Origin: Paraburkholderia phenoliruptrix
GTDB taxonomy: Bacteria; Pseudomonadota; Gammaproteobacteria; Burkholderiales; Burkholderiaceae
NCBI RefSeq assembly: GCF_019511605.1
Contig: NZ_JAEUAV010000021.1
Location: forward strand, 1-64,000
DNA: 64,000 nucleotides
Direction: 5' to 3'
Position numbers and translations under genes: made by a program. The notes beneath the pieces were generated by a model, which saw only the letters and a list, made by a program, of their open reading frames with translations, was not told where the DNA came from and ran no database searches. Below, one piece after another: positions 25,052-34,560 of this stretch; the first letter of the stretch is position 1; each line of letters starts with the position of its first letter.

Positions 25052-26281
25052 TTAGCTATGGGCGGCAGACGCCGGGAGCGCGCTGCCTGCGGTGGCCGCC
25101 GCGGGCAAAGCGCCAGACGCCTGAACCGGCTTCACGACAGCGCCGGCGCGCGCGTTCTGCGAACCGGACACGATCACGCGGTCGCCCGCCTTCAGGCCGC
25201 TGGTGACGATCCAGTCGGTGCCGGACGCGGTGTCGGCGGTGACCGGGGTCTGCACGACCTTGTTGTCGGCGCCCACTGTCAGCACGCTCGCGGAGCCGTC
25301 GGACGCACGCGTGACTGCGAGTTGCGGCACCGTAATCGCCTCGCGATTCACGCCTTCCTCGAGCCGGGCGCGCACGAACATGCCGGGCAGCAGCACGCCG
25401 TCCGGGTTCGGGAACACGCAACGCAGGGTGACGGAGCCGGTGGTGGCATCGACGGTGATGTCGGAGAACAGCAGCTTGCCTGGCTGTGCGTATGTGCTGC
25501 CGTCTTCCATCACCAGATGAACGACGGCGCCGTCGGCGCCCGACTGCTGCAACTGGCCGCTGGCGAACTCTTTCTGCAGGCGCAGCCAGTCCGCCGAAGA
25601 GCGGGTCACGTCGAGATACATTTCGCCCGTCGCCTGCACGGTGGCGAGCGCAGTGGTCTGTTCGGCGGTGACGAGCGCGCCCTCGGTCACGCTCGATTTG
25701 CCGATGCGCCCCGCGATAGGCGCAACCACTTTGGTATAGCCGAGGTTGATCGCGGCGGTCTTCAGTGCGGCCCGATCGGCGAGCACGTCGGCGTTGGCTT
25801 CTGCGAGCGTGGCCACGGCGTCGTCGTAGTCCTGCCGGCTCACGCCCTGGATCTTCCACAATTGCGCGTAACGCGTGGCCTTGGTTTGCGCCGCGTTCGC
25901 GGTCGCAACGGCTTTGGCAAGGGTGCCGACCGCCTGGTCGTAGGCGGCCTGGTAGCTGGCTGCGTCGATCTGGTAAAGCACCGCGCCGGCCGCGACCTGC
26001 GAGCCCTCCGAGAAGAGGCGCTTCCTGATAATGCCTTCCACCTGCGGCCTGACTTCCGCGACGCGAATAGCGGACAGGCGGCCCGACAGTTCCGTGTTCG
26101 AGACAACGGCGTGCGGCTTGATGGTTTCCACGCCGACTTCGGGCGTCATATGCGGCGGGCCCTGAGTCGCGTTGTCGCCGCACGCCGCGAGCATCAGCAT
26201 GGCGGCGGCAGCAGCCGCGGCGAGAAGTGCGGAACAGGGCGCACGCGTCGGGGATGCGAACGGATTGGACAGGGTTGGCAT
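25052..26281 (-). CDS. RND efflux periplasmic adaptor (AcrA/MexA type)
   Basis: The 409-residue membrane-fusion protein has a lipoprotein signal with lipobox LAAC (Cys34), the barrel and lipoyl motif VEGIIRKRLFSEGSQVAAGAVLYQID, an alpha-helical hairpin, and the mirrored lipoyl half (TKVVAPIAGRIGKS). It bridges the RND pump and the outer-membrane channel. It is first in the three-gene pump operon and divergent from a two-component system that is its likely regulator. Confidence 0.94.
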   Translation of the reverse strand: MPTLSNPFASPTRAPCSALLAAAAAAAMLMLAACGDNATQGPPHMTPEVGVETIKPHAVVSNTELSGRLSAIRVAEVRPQVEGIIRKRLFSEGSQVAAGAVLYQIDAASYQAAYDQAVGTLAKAVATANAAQTKATRYAQLWKIQGVSRQDYDDAVATLAEANADVLADRAALKTAAINLGYTKVVAPIAGRIGKSSVTEGALVTAEQTTALATVQATGEMYLDVTRSSADWLRLQKEFASGQLQQSGADGAVVHLVMEDGSTYAQPGKLLFSDITVDATTGSVTLRCVFPNPDGVLLPGMFVRARLEEGVNREAITVPQLAVTRASDGSASVLTVGADNKVVQTPVTADTASGTDWIVTSGLKAGDRVIVSGSQNARAGAVVKPVQASGALPAAATAGSALPASAAHS

Positions 26282-26399
26282 GCTCGGAGCATCCTTCGAC
26301 TAGATTCGACAAAGGACCGTCTGGCATGCGTCGCCGGTTCGGGTAAGAGCCACACGACGCCGAGCCAGCGGCAACGGATGGCTCACAATAAGGAAAGCC

Positions 26400-26436
26400 G
26401 GCTTACGGTGGCTTAGGCAAGCATTACAGGCTGTAA
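26400..26436. promoter_or_regulatory. Candidate operators in the pump/two-component intergenic region
   Basis: GGCTTA occurs at 26400 and 26410, a 10-bp-spaced direct repeat typical of OmpR/PhoB-family sites. It is followed by a perfect 13-bp palindrome TTACAGGCTGTAA at 26424-26436. Both lie about 120-155 bp upstream of the adaptor start. The 419-bp gap (26282-26700) has no gene that I can support. Confidence 0.45.
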
Positions 26437-26565
26437 CGCTGTGCGTGGGGTGCATAGGGTTGGTACGTTCGGATCGTTGCGTGATTCGCCGCAGCGGCCG
26501 AAGACACGCCTACCGTGCAGCGCTTTTGAGGCGTTGCGTCGCGAATGGAGCATGGCCGGATACCC

Positions 26566-26587
26566 GAAACGGTTTCGTAAGAAACGG
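26566..26587. promoter_or_regulatory. GAAACGG direct repeat upstream of the response regulator
   Basis: GAAACGG occurs at 26566 and again at 26581, and the first copy is part of the palindrome GAAACGGTTTC. It lies 114 bp before the response-regulator start. It could be an autoregulatory site. This is pattern-reading only. Confidence 0.35.
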
Positions 26588-26700
26588 TAAGCTTGCAGAA
26601 GAACCCGAAAGCGCGGGCACCGGGCGATTCGCTATATTCGGCTACGGTGGCAAGGCGCCCCGTGCACGCCGCCAACGACTTCATCGAGCAGGGCCCGATC

Positions 26701-27438
26701 ATGCAAGACATGCCCATCCAGGTTTTACTGGTCGACGACGACGTCGACCTTCGCGACCTGCTGCGGACGTTTTTCCAGCAACGCGGCATCGCGATCTCCG
26801 TATTGCATGACGCCAACCAGCTAGCACGCCGGCTCGAGCGCGAACGGCCGTCCATCATCGTGCTGGATCTGATGATGCCGGGCGTGGACGGCCTCACCGC
26901 ACTCAGGCAACTGCGCGCGAGCGGCGACACGATTCCCGTGATCATGCTGACGGCGCGCGCCGACGGTGTAGACCGAGTGGTCGGCCTCGAGTTGGGCGCC
27001 GACGACTATCTCGGCAAGCCCTTCATGCCGCAGGAATTGCTTGCCCGCATTCACGCCGTGCTGCGACGCCATGCGCAGCCGGCGTCGGCAACGGCGCCGG
27101 TGGAAAAGCGCGAGGCGCTGCGCTTCGGCCAGTTCCGCCTCGACTTCGCGAGCCGCACGCTGTTTCGTAACGGCGAGCCGCTCAAACTGACCGGCAGCGA
27201 ATATGCGTTGCTGGAACTGCTCGCGCAGCATCCGACGCAAACGCTCTCGCGCTCGAAGCTCGTGGATCTACTGCATGGCCCGCACTCGGAAGTGACCGAA
27301 CGCGGCATCGACGTGCCCGTGTGGCGCCTGCGCCGGCTGCTGGAAGACGACCCGGCGAATCCCAGACGCATTCAGACGGTGCGCGGCATCGGCTATATGT
27401 TCGTGCCCGGCGGCAGCCACGATGAAGAATCCCTTTAA
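26701..27438 (+). CDS. OmpR-family response regulator
   Basis: The 245-residue protein has a receiver domain (LLVDDDVD acidic pocket, phospho-acceptor D56 in VLDLMMPG, KPFMP lysine) and a winged-helix DNA-binding domain (SEYALLELLAQHPTQTLSR...RRLLEDDPANPRRIQTVRGIGYMF). I begin at ATG 26701; ATG 26710 is also possible, while the in-frame start at 26593 lacks family sequence. It overlaps the kinase gene by 17 bp and probably controls the divergent efflux operon. Confidence 0.92.
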   Translation: MQDMPIQVLLVDDDVDLRDLLRTFFQQRGIAISVLHDANQLARRLERERPSIIVLDLMMPGVDGLTALRQLRASGDTIPVIMLTARADGVDRVVGLELGADDYLGKPFMPQELLARIHAVLRRHAQPASATAPVEKREALRFGQFRLDFASRTLFRNGEPLKLTGSEYALLELLAQHPTQTLSRSKLVDLLHGPHSEVTERGIDVPVWRLRRLLEDDPANPRRIQTVRGIGYMFVPGGSHDEESL

Positions 27439-28669
27439 CACGCTGTTCGGCCAGCTCGCGTTGATGACGGTTGGCCTGATTGTCATCGTCCACGTCACTT
27501 CATTGTTGCTGGTGGACCGTGATCGTGGGCAGCTCGACACGGGGCATGCGCAGCGCGCGCTGCTGCTTGCGGTTGAAGCGCAACGTAGCGGCGCAGTGAC
27601 TGCTGCGCAGATTTCGGCCACGCTCGGCGTCGTGCCGATCAACGCGAGCGACGCCACGCCGTATGGCTGCCCGGCGCCGTGCCGGGACACGTCCGGACCG
27701 TTTCAAAGCGCGCTGCGCGCGAAGCTGCCGCCCGGAAGCGAAGTGGTCGCGGACGCCGAGAACGGCAACGTCTGGGTGCGTTATGCGGGCAATCCTGGTT
27801 GGCTCAAGCTCGAGAATGCAATTCTGCCCGCGCGCCGCTTTCTTGGCGCATCCGCCATGATGCTCGTGTTCGCGGTGATGCTTGCGCTGTTCGGCGCGTG
27901 GCATTTGCAACGGCCGTTGCACCGCCTCGCCATTGCCGCGCGCGAGTTTCGCCTCGGACATCGTGCGCCGGTCGTGCCGGCGAGCGGTCCGCGCGAGGTA
28001 AAGGAACTCGTCGACGACTTCAACCAGATGGTGCATCAACTCGCGCAGGCGGAGCAGGAACGCGCGGTGATGCTCGCGGGCGTCGCGCATGACTTGCGTG
28101 CTCCGATCACGCGCATGCAGGTGCGCGCCGATCTGCTGCCGGACGAAGCGAACCGCAGCGGCTTTCTGCGCGATGCCGAGTCGTTGTCGCGCATCGTCAC
28201 GCAGTTCCTGGATTTTGCCCGCGAGAGCGCCGACAATTCGCCGCGCACGAGCGTGGATGCGCACTGCCGCCGCCATTACGGCGAGAGTCTCGGGGACGAC
28301 GCGCTGATCCGCCTCGATCTGCAGGCGGGCGACGGCTTTGGCTTGCCGCTCGTCGACCTGGACCGCATTCTCGGCAATCTGATCGAAAACGCGCTCACCT
28401 ATGGCGAGCCGCCGGTCGAAGTGTCGACTTCGCGGCACAACGGACACTACACGCTGACAGTTCGCGATCACGGTAGCGGTATTCCGGGCGGTCAACTGGA
28501 GCGCGCATTGCAACCGTTCGTACGACTGGACGAAGCACGTAGCAGCGACGCACATTGCGGCCTGGGTCTCGCGATCGTGCGGCGTCTCGTGCGATATAAC
28601 GGCGGCGCTTTTCACGTGGACAACGCGGCCGATGGCGGGCTGGTGGTTTCAATGAGCTTCCCGGCCTGA
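27422..28669 (+). CDS. EnvZ-type sensor histidine kinase
   Basis: The 415-residue membrane kinase has helices at about 10-30 and 138-160, a periplasmic loop with the pair CPAPC, HAMP, the dimerisation box VAHDLRAPITRM with phospho-His H223, and an ATPase with NLIENALTYG, DHGSGIP and GLGLAIVRRL. It is the partner of the overlapping response regulator. The CPAPC pair in the sensor loop could form a disulfide. Confidence 0.92.
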   Translation: MKNPFNTLFGQLALMTVGLIVIVHVTSLLLVDRDRGQLDTGHAQRALLLAVEAQRSGAVTAAQISATLGVVPINASDATPYGCPAPCRDTSGPFQSALRAKLPPGSEVVADAENGNVWVRYAGNPGWLKLENAILPARRFLGASAMMLVFAVMLALFGAWHLQRPLHRLAIAAREFRLGHRAPVVPASGPREVKELVDDFNQMVHQLAQAEQERAVMLAGVAHDLRAPITRMQVRADLLPDEANRSGFLRDAESLSRIVTQFLDFARESADNSPRTSVDAHCRRHYGESLGDDALIRLDLQAGDGFGLPLVDLDRILGNLIENALTYGEPPVEVSTSRHNGHYTLTVRDHGSGIPGGQLERALQPFVRLDEARSSDAHCGLGLAIVRRLVRYNGGAFHVDNAADGGLVVSMSFPA

Positions 28670-28672
28670 AAC

Positions 28673-28698
28673 GAATGGCGGTGCGCGCCCCGCCATTC
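28673..28698. terminator. Hairpin between the convergent kinase and lipoprotein genes
   Basis: A 9-bp perfect stem (GAATGGCGG / CCGCCATTC) with an 8-nt loop begins just after the kinase stop codon. There is no T-tract. It may work as a bidirectional stop for the two convergent transcripts. Confidence 0.45.
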
Positions 28699-28723
28699 GC
28701 AACCGTCGCCTTAGCGGCTCACG

Positions 28724-28912
28724 TCAACCCTGCGTGGCGTGGCCCGGCACGACGACCGCCCCATGCGGACCGTCGCCATGCCCGCCGCCAGGACCACCGC
28801 CGGGGCCGCCGCCCGGACCGCCGCCGCCCCAACCAGGCGGCGGTCCCCACCAGCATCCGCTCAAAGTTGCGCTCAAGGCGGCCAACGTTGCGATTGCCAA
28901 CAGCTTCTTCAT
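28724..28912 (-). CDS. Small Gly/Pro-rich lipoprotein
   Basis: The 62-residue protein has a short lipoprotein signal (MKKLLAIATLAALSATLSGC, lipobox LSGC) and a tail of Trp, Pro, Gly and His (WWGPPPGWGGGG, then GGGP repeats). The start at 28912 follows an AAGGAG site; a longer frame to 28945 lacks one. Such tails occur in small envelope lipoproteins of Burkholderiales with no known role. It is monocistronic. Confidence 0.7.
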   Translation of the reverse strand: MKKLLAIATLAALSATLSGCWWGPPPGWGGGGPGGGPGGGPGGGHGDGPHGAVVVPGHATQG

Positions 28913-29203
28913 CGTTTCTCCTTCGGTGGATGAATGGTCACGCAAGCGTGGTCGCGCCGCGTGTCAGTTCGCAACTTATCAATCCACGGAAGACGATGTT
29001 TTACCGGGTCGTTACAAACGGCGCGTCAAATGCGTCGGGCTGTATCGGGTATCGAGGCCGAGATGCGCGCTGCATGTATGGTGCAGGGTGCTTTCATGCG
29101 GGCGGGCGCCGCGTTTTCGCGCTAACGCATTGTTCGCATATGCAAGCAGATGTAAGGAGATGAGCGCCGCGCGCAAGCACGTGGCGGCTTGCAATGCCCG
29201 ATC

Positions 29204-29420
29204 TCCTGGAACGGCTCACCTTTGCGGTGACCTCCTGGAACTCCTCACCTTTGCACGCACCCTCGCCTCGCCATGCATGAGCGGTGCGGAATGAACCCTG
29301 GGATCACTCACCATTGCCCCAAGGCGCTACACCTCCTGGAACGTCTCACCTTTGGCTCGAATACGACCACGGTGAGGCCGTCTCCTGGAATTCCTCACCA
29401 TCCTGGAACGGCTCACCTTT
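29204..29420 (+). repeat. Cluster C of the dispersed 20-bp motif (six copies, TCCTGGAA type)
   Basis: Same-strand copies of TCCTGGAA-NNN-CTCACCTTT start at 29204, 29233, 29296 (degenerate, CTCACCATT), 29334, 29383 (CTCACCATC) and 29401. The last two overlap by two bases to form a 38-bp double unit. They occupy most of the 548-bp gap between the small lipoprotein and the diguanylate cyclase genes. I see no protein gene in 28913-29460; the first 290 bp hold only the lipoprotein promoter region. Confidence 0.9.
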
Positions 29421-29460
29421 AGCGAGGTTCAAGCAAAATGCTTGAGGCTCGCCCGACCTG

Positions 29461-30678
29461 TCATCGCGTCAGCCTGATCACATTGGAAAGCCCTGCTCCG
29501 GACGAAGCACCGAAGCTATAGGTCGAACGGCCGCTGCGCTTGGCCACGTACATGGCCGCATCGGCAACATCAAGCAATGCGCCTACGCTCTTGACGCGGT
29601 CGGGAAACGTCGCAACGCCGATGCTCACGCCAATGGAGAACCGGCCGCCATACTCGCGTTCGCCTACGGCCCTGACGCTCGCAAGAAGGCGCTCGGCAAG
29701 ATCCCGCAATTGCGAGTCGTCGCCGCAATCGGCTGCAAGCAACACGAACTCGTCGCCGCCCACACGCGCCAGCATGTCGTTCTGACGCGTCGCCGCCCGC
29801 AACGACTCCGCGAGCCGGCGCAGCAGCACGTCGCCTGCGCTATGGCCGAGCGCGTCGTTGACGTTCTTGAAGCCGTCTATGTCGAGGTACAGCAGCGCGA
29901 CTCGCCGTGAGTCGCCTGCCTGGTTCGACAGTTTGTCAATCGCGGACAGCAGCCGACGGCGGTTCGGAAGTCCCGTCAGCGCGTCCTGCGCAGCCTGTTG
30001 ATCGAGTGCATTCGAATGGGCATGAACCCTCGCGAACGCGCGGCGCTGAATATAAACCGTGTACACCATCAGGCAACATACGAGCAAAGCGATGGCCACG
30101 AGCGCAGCGCTTCCGAACACGAGGCGCTGGTGCGCGTCCTGCATGGCCGCGTTGCGTCTTTCCCGCCAGTCGTTCAGCAACAGGCCGAGATCGCGGCGCA
30201 GCTCAACCATGTAAAGCTGGCCTTCGTTCGTCTGCACGAGCGCAATGGCAGCCGCGCGGTTGCCGCTGCGCGCGAGCTCGATGGTCCGCGCCATTTCGCT
30301 GACCTTGTCGGTCTTCGCATGCTGGACCCGGCGCAACAGTTCGAGCGACCTTTCGTCGCTGCCCGCTGCCTGCTGCAGCCGCAATATGGTGTCGTCCAGA
30401 TCGCGAATGCCCTGGCGGTACGGCACGAGGTAGCTCTCGTCGCCGGTCAGCAGATAGCCGCGCTGTCCGGTCTCCGCATTCTCCAGATCGTGCAGCACGC
30501 GATTGGCGGTGCCCAGCACGGTGAACGCTTCTTCGTCGCGCAGACTGTCGGCGACGATGACCTTTGCCTCGTACACGAACAGCCCCGCTGCGACGAGCAA
30601 GCCAACGGCCATGCTGACGTAAAGCGCAATGAAACGGTTTCGATCAGCTTTCGCGGAGCGGAACAGACGCGCGGGCAC
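29461..30678 (-). CDS. Membrane diguanylate cyclase with CHASE3-like sensor
   Basis: The 405-residue protein has a membrane helix, a periplasmic CHASE3-type domain (ENAETGQRGYLLTGDESYLVPY), a second helix and a GGDEF domain with an intact active site (GGDEF 307-311) and an inhibitory I-site RQND five residues before it. It should make cyclic di-GMP with product feedback. I start at GTG 30678 because GGAG lies 6 bp upstream. The longer frame to 30969 runs through the opposite-strand maturase gene and is not credible. Confidence 0.88.
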   Translation of the reverse strand: MPARLFRSAKADRNRFIALYVSMAVGLLVAAGLFVYEAKVIVADSLRDEEAFTVLGTANRVLHDLENAETGQRGYLLTGDESYLVPYRQGIRDLDDTILRLQQAAGSDERSLELLRRVQHAKTDKVSEMARTIELARSGNRAAAIALVQTNEGQLYMVELRRDLGLLLNDWRERRNAAMQDAHQRLVFGSAALVAIALLVCCLMVYTVYIQRRAFARVHAHSNALDQQAAQDALTGLPNRRRLLSAIDKLSNQAGDSRRVALLYLDIDGFKNVNDALGHSAGDVLLRRLAESLRAATRQNDMLARVGGDEFVLLAADCGDDSQLRDLAERLLASVRAVGEREYGGRFSIGVSIGVATFPDRVKSVGALLDVADAAMYVAKRSGRSTYSFGASSGAGLSNVIRLTR

Positions 30679-30843
30679 AAGTGGCTCCAAAGCAGGTTGG
30701 GAAGCGGAATGATACTGGAGACCCGTGATTTGTTCGCGGTAGGCCACCACATGTAGGCGCTGTCGGCCAGCGGCTTGCTGTCGCGCCTGAACTGCAATGC
30801 GGGACCGGCAGAAATATGCCGCCTGCAATAGCGCTGCGTCGTC

Positions 30844-31983
30844 GTGTGCACCAAAGAGCACCTTCTGCAGCAGCGTCGTGTTCATCGAATGGAGACCACC
30901 ATGCTCGAGCGTTACATCCGCCAATACATCGAGGCACAGAACGGCGACGAGGTAATCTTCTCCTGGCAAGGCGGCGAACCGACCATGCTTGGCCTCGAAT
31001 TTTTCCGCGACATTGTCGCGCCACAGGAAAAGTACAAGCCCGCAGGACGACGGATCGAAAACGATCTCCAGACAAACGGCACGCTGCTAACGGACGAGTG
31101 GTGCGAATTCCTGAAGGAGCACGGCTTTCTGGTCGGCATCAGCATCGACGGTCCGCGCGAGTTGCACGACATTTACCGCCTCGACCGGAAAGCGCAGCCT
31201 ACGTTCGACCAGGTCATGCGCGGCGTCGCACTGCTGCGAAAGCACGGCGTGAAGTTCAACACCCTGACCGTCGTCAATCGCAGCAACGCCAAACGTCCTG
31301 TCGACGTTTATAGGTTTTTGCGCGACGAAATAGGCTCCACGTATATGCAGTTCATCCCGTGTGTCGAACCGAAGGACTTTCGAACGGTCGCGCCGCGCGT
31401 TGCATCCTCACAGTTCATGCCGCTCGTCGGCTCCGACGCGGCGCGTCCCGGAACCGCCAACTCCATCGTGACGGACTGGTCTGTCGATCCGCAGGACTGG
31501 GGCTACTTCCTTTCTCGCACGTTCGACGAATGGTACAAGCGAGACATGGGTGTGATTCTGGTCAATCTGTTCGAGACGGCCGTTGTCCAGTCGATGGGCC
31601 AGCCGGCGCAAACCTGTGTCACTGCGGAGTTCTGCGGAAAAGCGCTGGCCGTCGAGCATGACGGGACCGTCTACGCATGCGATCACTTTGTGCATCCGGA
31701 ATATGCGCTGGGCAATCTCCAAACGGCGCACCTTGGCACGATGGCGTTCTCCAAGCGGCAAATGGACTTCGGCTTCTCGAAGCGCGAGAGCTTGCCGAAG
31801 TACTGCCGCGAGTGCAAATACCTGAACTCCTGCTGGGGCGAGTGCCCGAAAAACCGCCTGCTTCGAACGCCCGATGGCGAGCCGGGACTGAACTACCTGT
31901 GCCAGGGAATCAAGCGATTCCACGATCACGCTGGCCCGCGCATCAGACAGGTCGCGACTACGCTTGCGAAAGTGTCTAGATAG
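30844..31983 (+). pseudogene. Anaerobic sulfatase-maturase remnant (5'-truncated radical SAM/SPASM)
   Basis: The frame (379 codons from GTG 30844) matches the sulfatase-maturase family: FSWQGGEPTMLG, LQTNGTLL, SIDGPRELHD, and the C-terminal SPASM cysteines (CVTAEFC...YACDH, YCRECKYLNSCWGEC). The N-terminal radical-SAM cluster motif CxxxCxxC is missing. In the same frame upstream, after a TAG at 30829-30831 (reading backward), CN...EIC at 30793-30819 may be its decayed remains. Without those cysteines the enzyme cannot bind the SAM-cleaving 4Fe-4S cluster. It lies near an equally truncated sulfatase gene. Confidence 0.7.
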
Positions 31984-32000
31984 TGTGGATGGTTGGGATA

Positions 32001-32015
32001 GCCGCGCTTCGCGGC
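32001..32015. terminator. Short GC hairpin between convergent genes
   Basis: GCCGCG-CTT-CGCGGC, a perfect 6-bp stem with a 3-nt loop, lies 17 bp after the maturase stop. It is followed by further CGGCTTTG repeats. No T-tract is present, so a termination role is only possible. Confidence 0.35.
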
Positions 32016-32065
32016 TTCGCGGCTTTGCGGCTTTGCGACGCCGCTGCCGGTTGTCTGGCACGCCT

Positions 32066-32812
32066 TCAGCGCGTGCCGCAATCCATGTCGATGGTCAGCG
32101 CATTCAGGTAAGCGTTGCCAATGATGTGCTCGACCAGCGCCGCAAATTCGTCCGGCTTGCCCATGCGGCGCGGGAACAGCATTTTTTCGACGAGCGCATC
32201 CGAGACCTTCGGCGGCATACCGGCGGACATGCCGGACTCGAACAGACCCGGCGCGACCGATACAACGCGGATGCCATGTTCGGCCAGATCACGCGCGATG
32301 GGAAGCGTCATGCCGATCACACCTGCTTTGCTCGCGCTGTAGGCTGCCTGGCCCATCTGACCTTGGCGCGCAGCACCGGATGACGTGTTGATGATCACGC
32401 CGCGTTCGCCGGTTTCTGCGGGCTCGTTATGTGTCATGGCAAGCGCCGCGTGCCGGATCACGTTGAACGTGCCAGTAAGATTCACGGACAGCACGCGGTT
32501 CCACACATCCGACGGAAACAACTGGCCCTTCGAGACAGTCTTGCAGGGCCCAAGGATGCCTGCACAATTGACCGCAACGTGGATAGCGCCATACCGGTCG
32601 ACGACCGCGTCGATACCCTCTTTCACGCTCGACTCGTTGGCCACGTCAACTGCAATACTCATCATATCGCGGCCTAGCGCCTCGCTGAGTTTCGACTGGT
32701 CCAGATCGAACCCGACTACGCGCGCTCCCGCTGCCGCAAGCCTTTGACATGTCGCGAGACCGAGACCTGATGCCGCGCCCGTCACCACTACTACCGCGTT
32801 TTTCAAATTCAT
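32066..32812 (-). CDS. SDR, 3-hydroxyacyl-CoA dehydrogenase type II-like
   Basis: The 248-residue SDR has the cofactor motif TGAASGLG, NCAG, and the catalytic Ser-Tyr-Lys in NTSSGAARQGQMGQAAYSASKAG. The order and spacing resemble the HSD17B10-like hydroxyacyl-CoA dehydrogenases. ATG 32812 follows an AAGGA site. It could serve the acyl-CoA pathway encoded further right, but no CCCCT-N7-AGGGG site precedes it, and it lies between two decayed sulfatase-system genes. Confidence 0.75.
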   Translation of the reverse strand: MNLKNAVVVVTGAASGLGLATCQRLAAAGARVVGFDLDQSKLSEALGRDMMSIAVDVANESSVKEGIDAVVDRYGAIHVAVNCAGILGPCKTVSKGQLFPSDVWNRVLSVNLTGTFNVIRHAALAMTHNEPAETGERGVIINTSSGAARQGQMGQAAYSASKAGVIGMTLPIARDLAEHGIRVVSVAPGLFESGMSAGMPPKVSDALVEKMLFPRRMGKPDEFAALVEHIIGNAYLNALTIDMDCGTR

Positions 32813-33004
32813 CTGTGATCCTTGGTTTTGTCGTTGAGCGGGGACAGCGCGCAACGCACGCAATCCGAAAGCGGCTTGGTCCTGCGCATGACACGAAGGC
32901 GATACCTGGCAGTGCCCGATACGATCACGCCATGCGCGGCGAGCGCTGTGCGCTCACCACTTCGGAACCGGCGCGGTGCGTAGCGGCAACACTGTGTGTT
33001 TCGC

Positions 33005-34015
33005 TTACCGGTATTGCTCGGGAATGGCCAGATAACGCCCCTCGCCGAACGGCATATACGGCAGATTCGGATGCGTCTTCAATTCTTCGAAAAAGCGCGT
33101 CATAACCGGAATCATGTGCAGGCCGACCCAGCCGTTATCCGCGCCGCTGTAGCGCCCTGGCGACGTCTGGTTGCCGCTCGTCGGCATGGCGCCGTTGAAG
33201 ACGATGTCGAACTGTTCACGCGGATCCCATTGCAGATCGTAGATGGCTGGCGCTTTCATCGAACGTTGCGGGCCGAGCCACGTGTCCTGCGCAGTGTAGA
33301 CAGCCTTGAAGTTCTTCACCCGTACAGCGCCGAAGCTTTGCCCCGAGAAGTAAATGAAATCCGTGCGCTTGCCCGGTCCCTTGTCGCGCAATGAATCGCT
33401 CAGATCGATGCCGTCGAAGATAATCGGTTTGCCCTCGTTGTCCTTCCACTCGTGCGGAGGCGGTGTCTCTCCGCCCAGCGACGCGAACGTGGGCCACCAG
33501 TCCATGTGCGAGAACATGTCGGTATTTACCGACCCAGGCTTGATGTGCCTCGGCCACCATGCGATGGCGGGCACGCGGAAGCCGCCTTCAAACGGCGTGC
33601 CCTTTTCGCCGCGAAACGGCGTGTAACCCGCGTCGGGCCATGCGTCCACCCACGCGCCGTTATCCGTTGTCCAGATGACGAGCGTGTTTTCGGCAATGCC
33701 CAGGTCGCGGATGGCTTGCAAGATCTGGCCGCTGTTGTCGTCCAATTCCATTAGCGAATCCAGATAGTTTCCGCCGCCCGGCGACTTGCCCTTCCAGCGT
33801 GGTGATGGATTATTCGGGTTATGGACCTTCAGAAAGTTCAGGTACATGAAGAACGGGTGCTGTTCTTTGGCATGCACCTTGATCCAGTCCACTGCCTTCG
33901 CGCGCATGTTGTCGTCCGCCGTGGCGAGGTCCTCGTAAGTGAATTTCTGCTTGACGACCTGCACCGGCTGTCCCGCCTTCTGCTCCACCATTGACACGTT
34001 CAGTCGGTTCCACAA
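33005..34015 (-). pseudogene. Arylsulfatase remnant lacking the catalytic N-terminal third
   Basis: The 336-codon frame opens at a TTG and covers the middle and C-terminal parts of a type I arylsulfatase: HPFFMYLNFLKVHNPNNPSP, TLVIWTTDNGAW with the metal-binding Asp-Asn, and FRGEKGTPFEGGFRVPAIAWWP. The first 200 or so residues, including the C/S-x-P-x-R motif that becomes formylglycine, are absent, and a TGA lies in frame a few codons upstream. A catalytically dead remnant is the simplest reading. The putative maturase 1 kb away is also truncated at its 5' end. Confidence 0.75.
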
Positions 34016-34560
34016 TATGTCGTGTAGCGGTCATCTCCTTGTCCTTCCTCTTCGGATTGATTCGCGCGGCGGCTGGGCCGCCGCTCACGCGCCAATAGCA
34101 CCGTCAGACTGCCGGTCCACATACCTTCACAGTCTTGCGACCGTAGCAGCGCACACGCAGATTGGCCTGCTCGCCTTGTCCGGCAAAGCGCTCCAGCGCG
34201 TATGGACTTCATTGGCAATGCGAATCATGTACTCGCCGCTTTTGGCAACGGTCGCCTCGCCGCGCTTCTTCCGCGAGGGGCGCACGGCCTCGGCCGTGGG
34301 CCGGGGCCGGACTTTCGAGCAGACGGTGACCTTCCACCATCGCTTCATGGCAAGGCTCTCGCCGCCCGATTGCGCGAATACTGTCTCGCACTTCACGCGC
34401 CGCCTTCAGCATTCCTGCGTTCGCGTCGCGCTTGAGCTGGCGGCCCGCCCGTTTTGAACACTGCTTGAAGATTCGGCCATGTCGCGCCCCGCGACAACAA
34501 GCCACCGTTTCACCGTATTGCGGCGCCGTACAAGCATAGGCCACGCTGAATAACCACTGT
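34016..34560. other. Intergenic stretch without a supportable gene, possibly decayed coding DNA
   Basis: Short open frames exist on the minus strand (34127-34396 and 34209-34544), but they overlap one another, lack family motifs and lack convincing start sites. The lost 5' end of the sulfatase is not recognisable here, even allowing frameshifts. An AAGGAG followed by ATG near 34040 leads into a frame other than the sulfatase frame. It may be eroded DNA, but I cannot assign it. Confidence 0.4.

Noticed and set aside
23021..26416. A 1131-codon open frame on the plus strand opposite the efflux genes
   Set aside because: It is a high-GC shadow of the pump and adaptor genes: Arg/His/Ala-rich with no family motif, while the minus-strand proteins are textbook RND components.
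29461..30969. A 502-residue form of the diguanylate cyclase
   Set aside because: The extra 97 residues overlap the opposite-strand maturase frame; GTG 30678 has a proper GGAG site and gives the normal domain order.
34127..34544. Minus-strand open frames between the sulfatase remnant and the racemase
   Set aside because: The frames overlap one another, have no motif and no convincing start, and do not continue the sulfatase.
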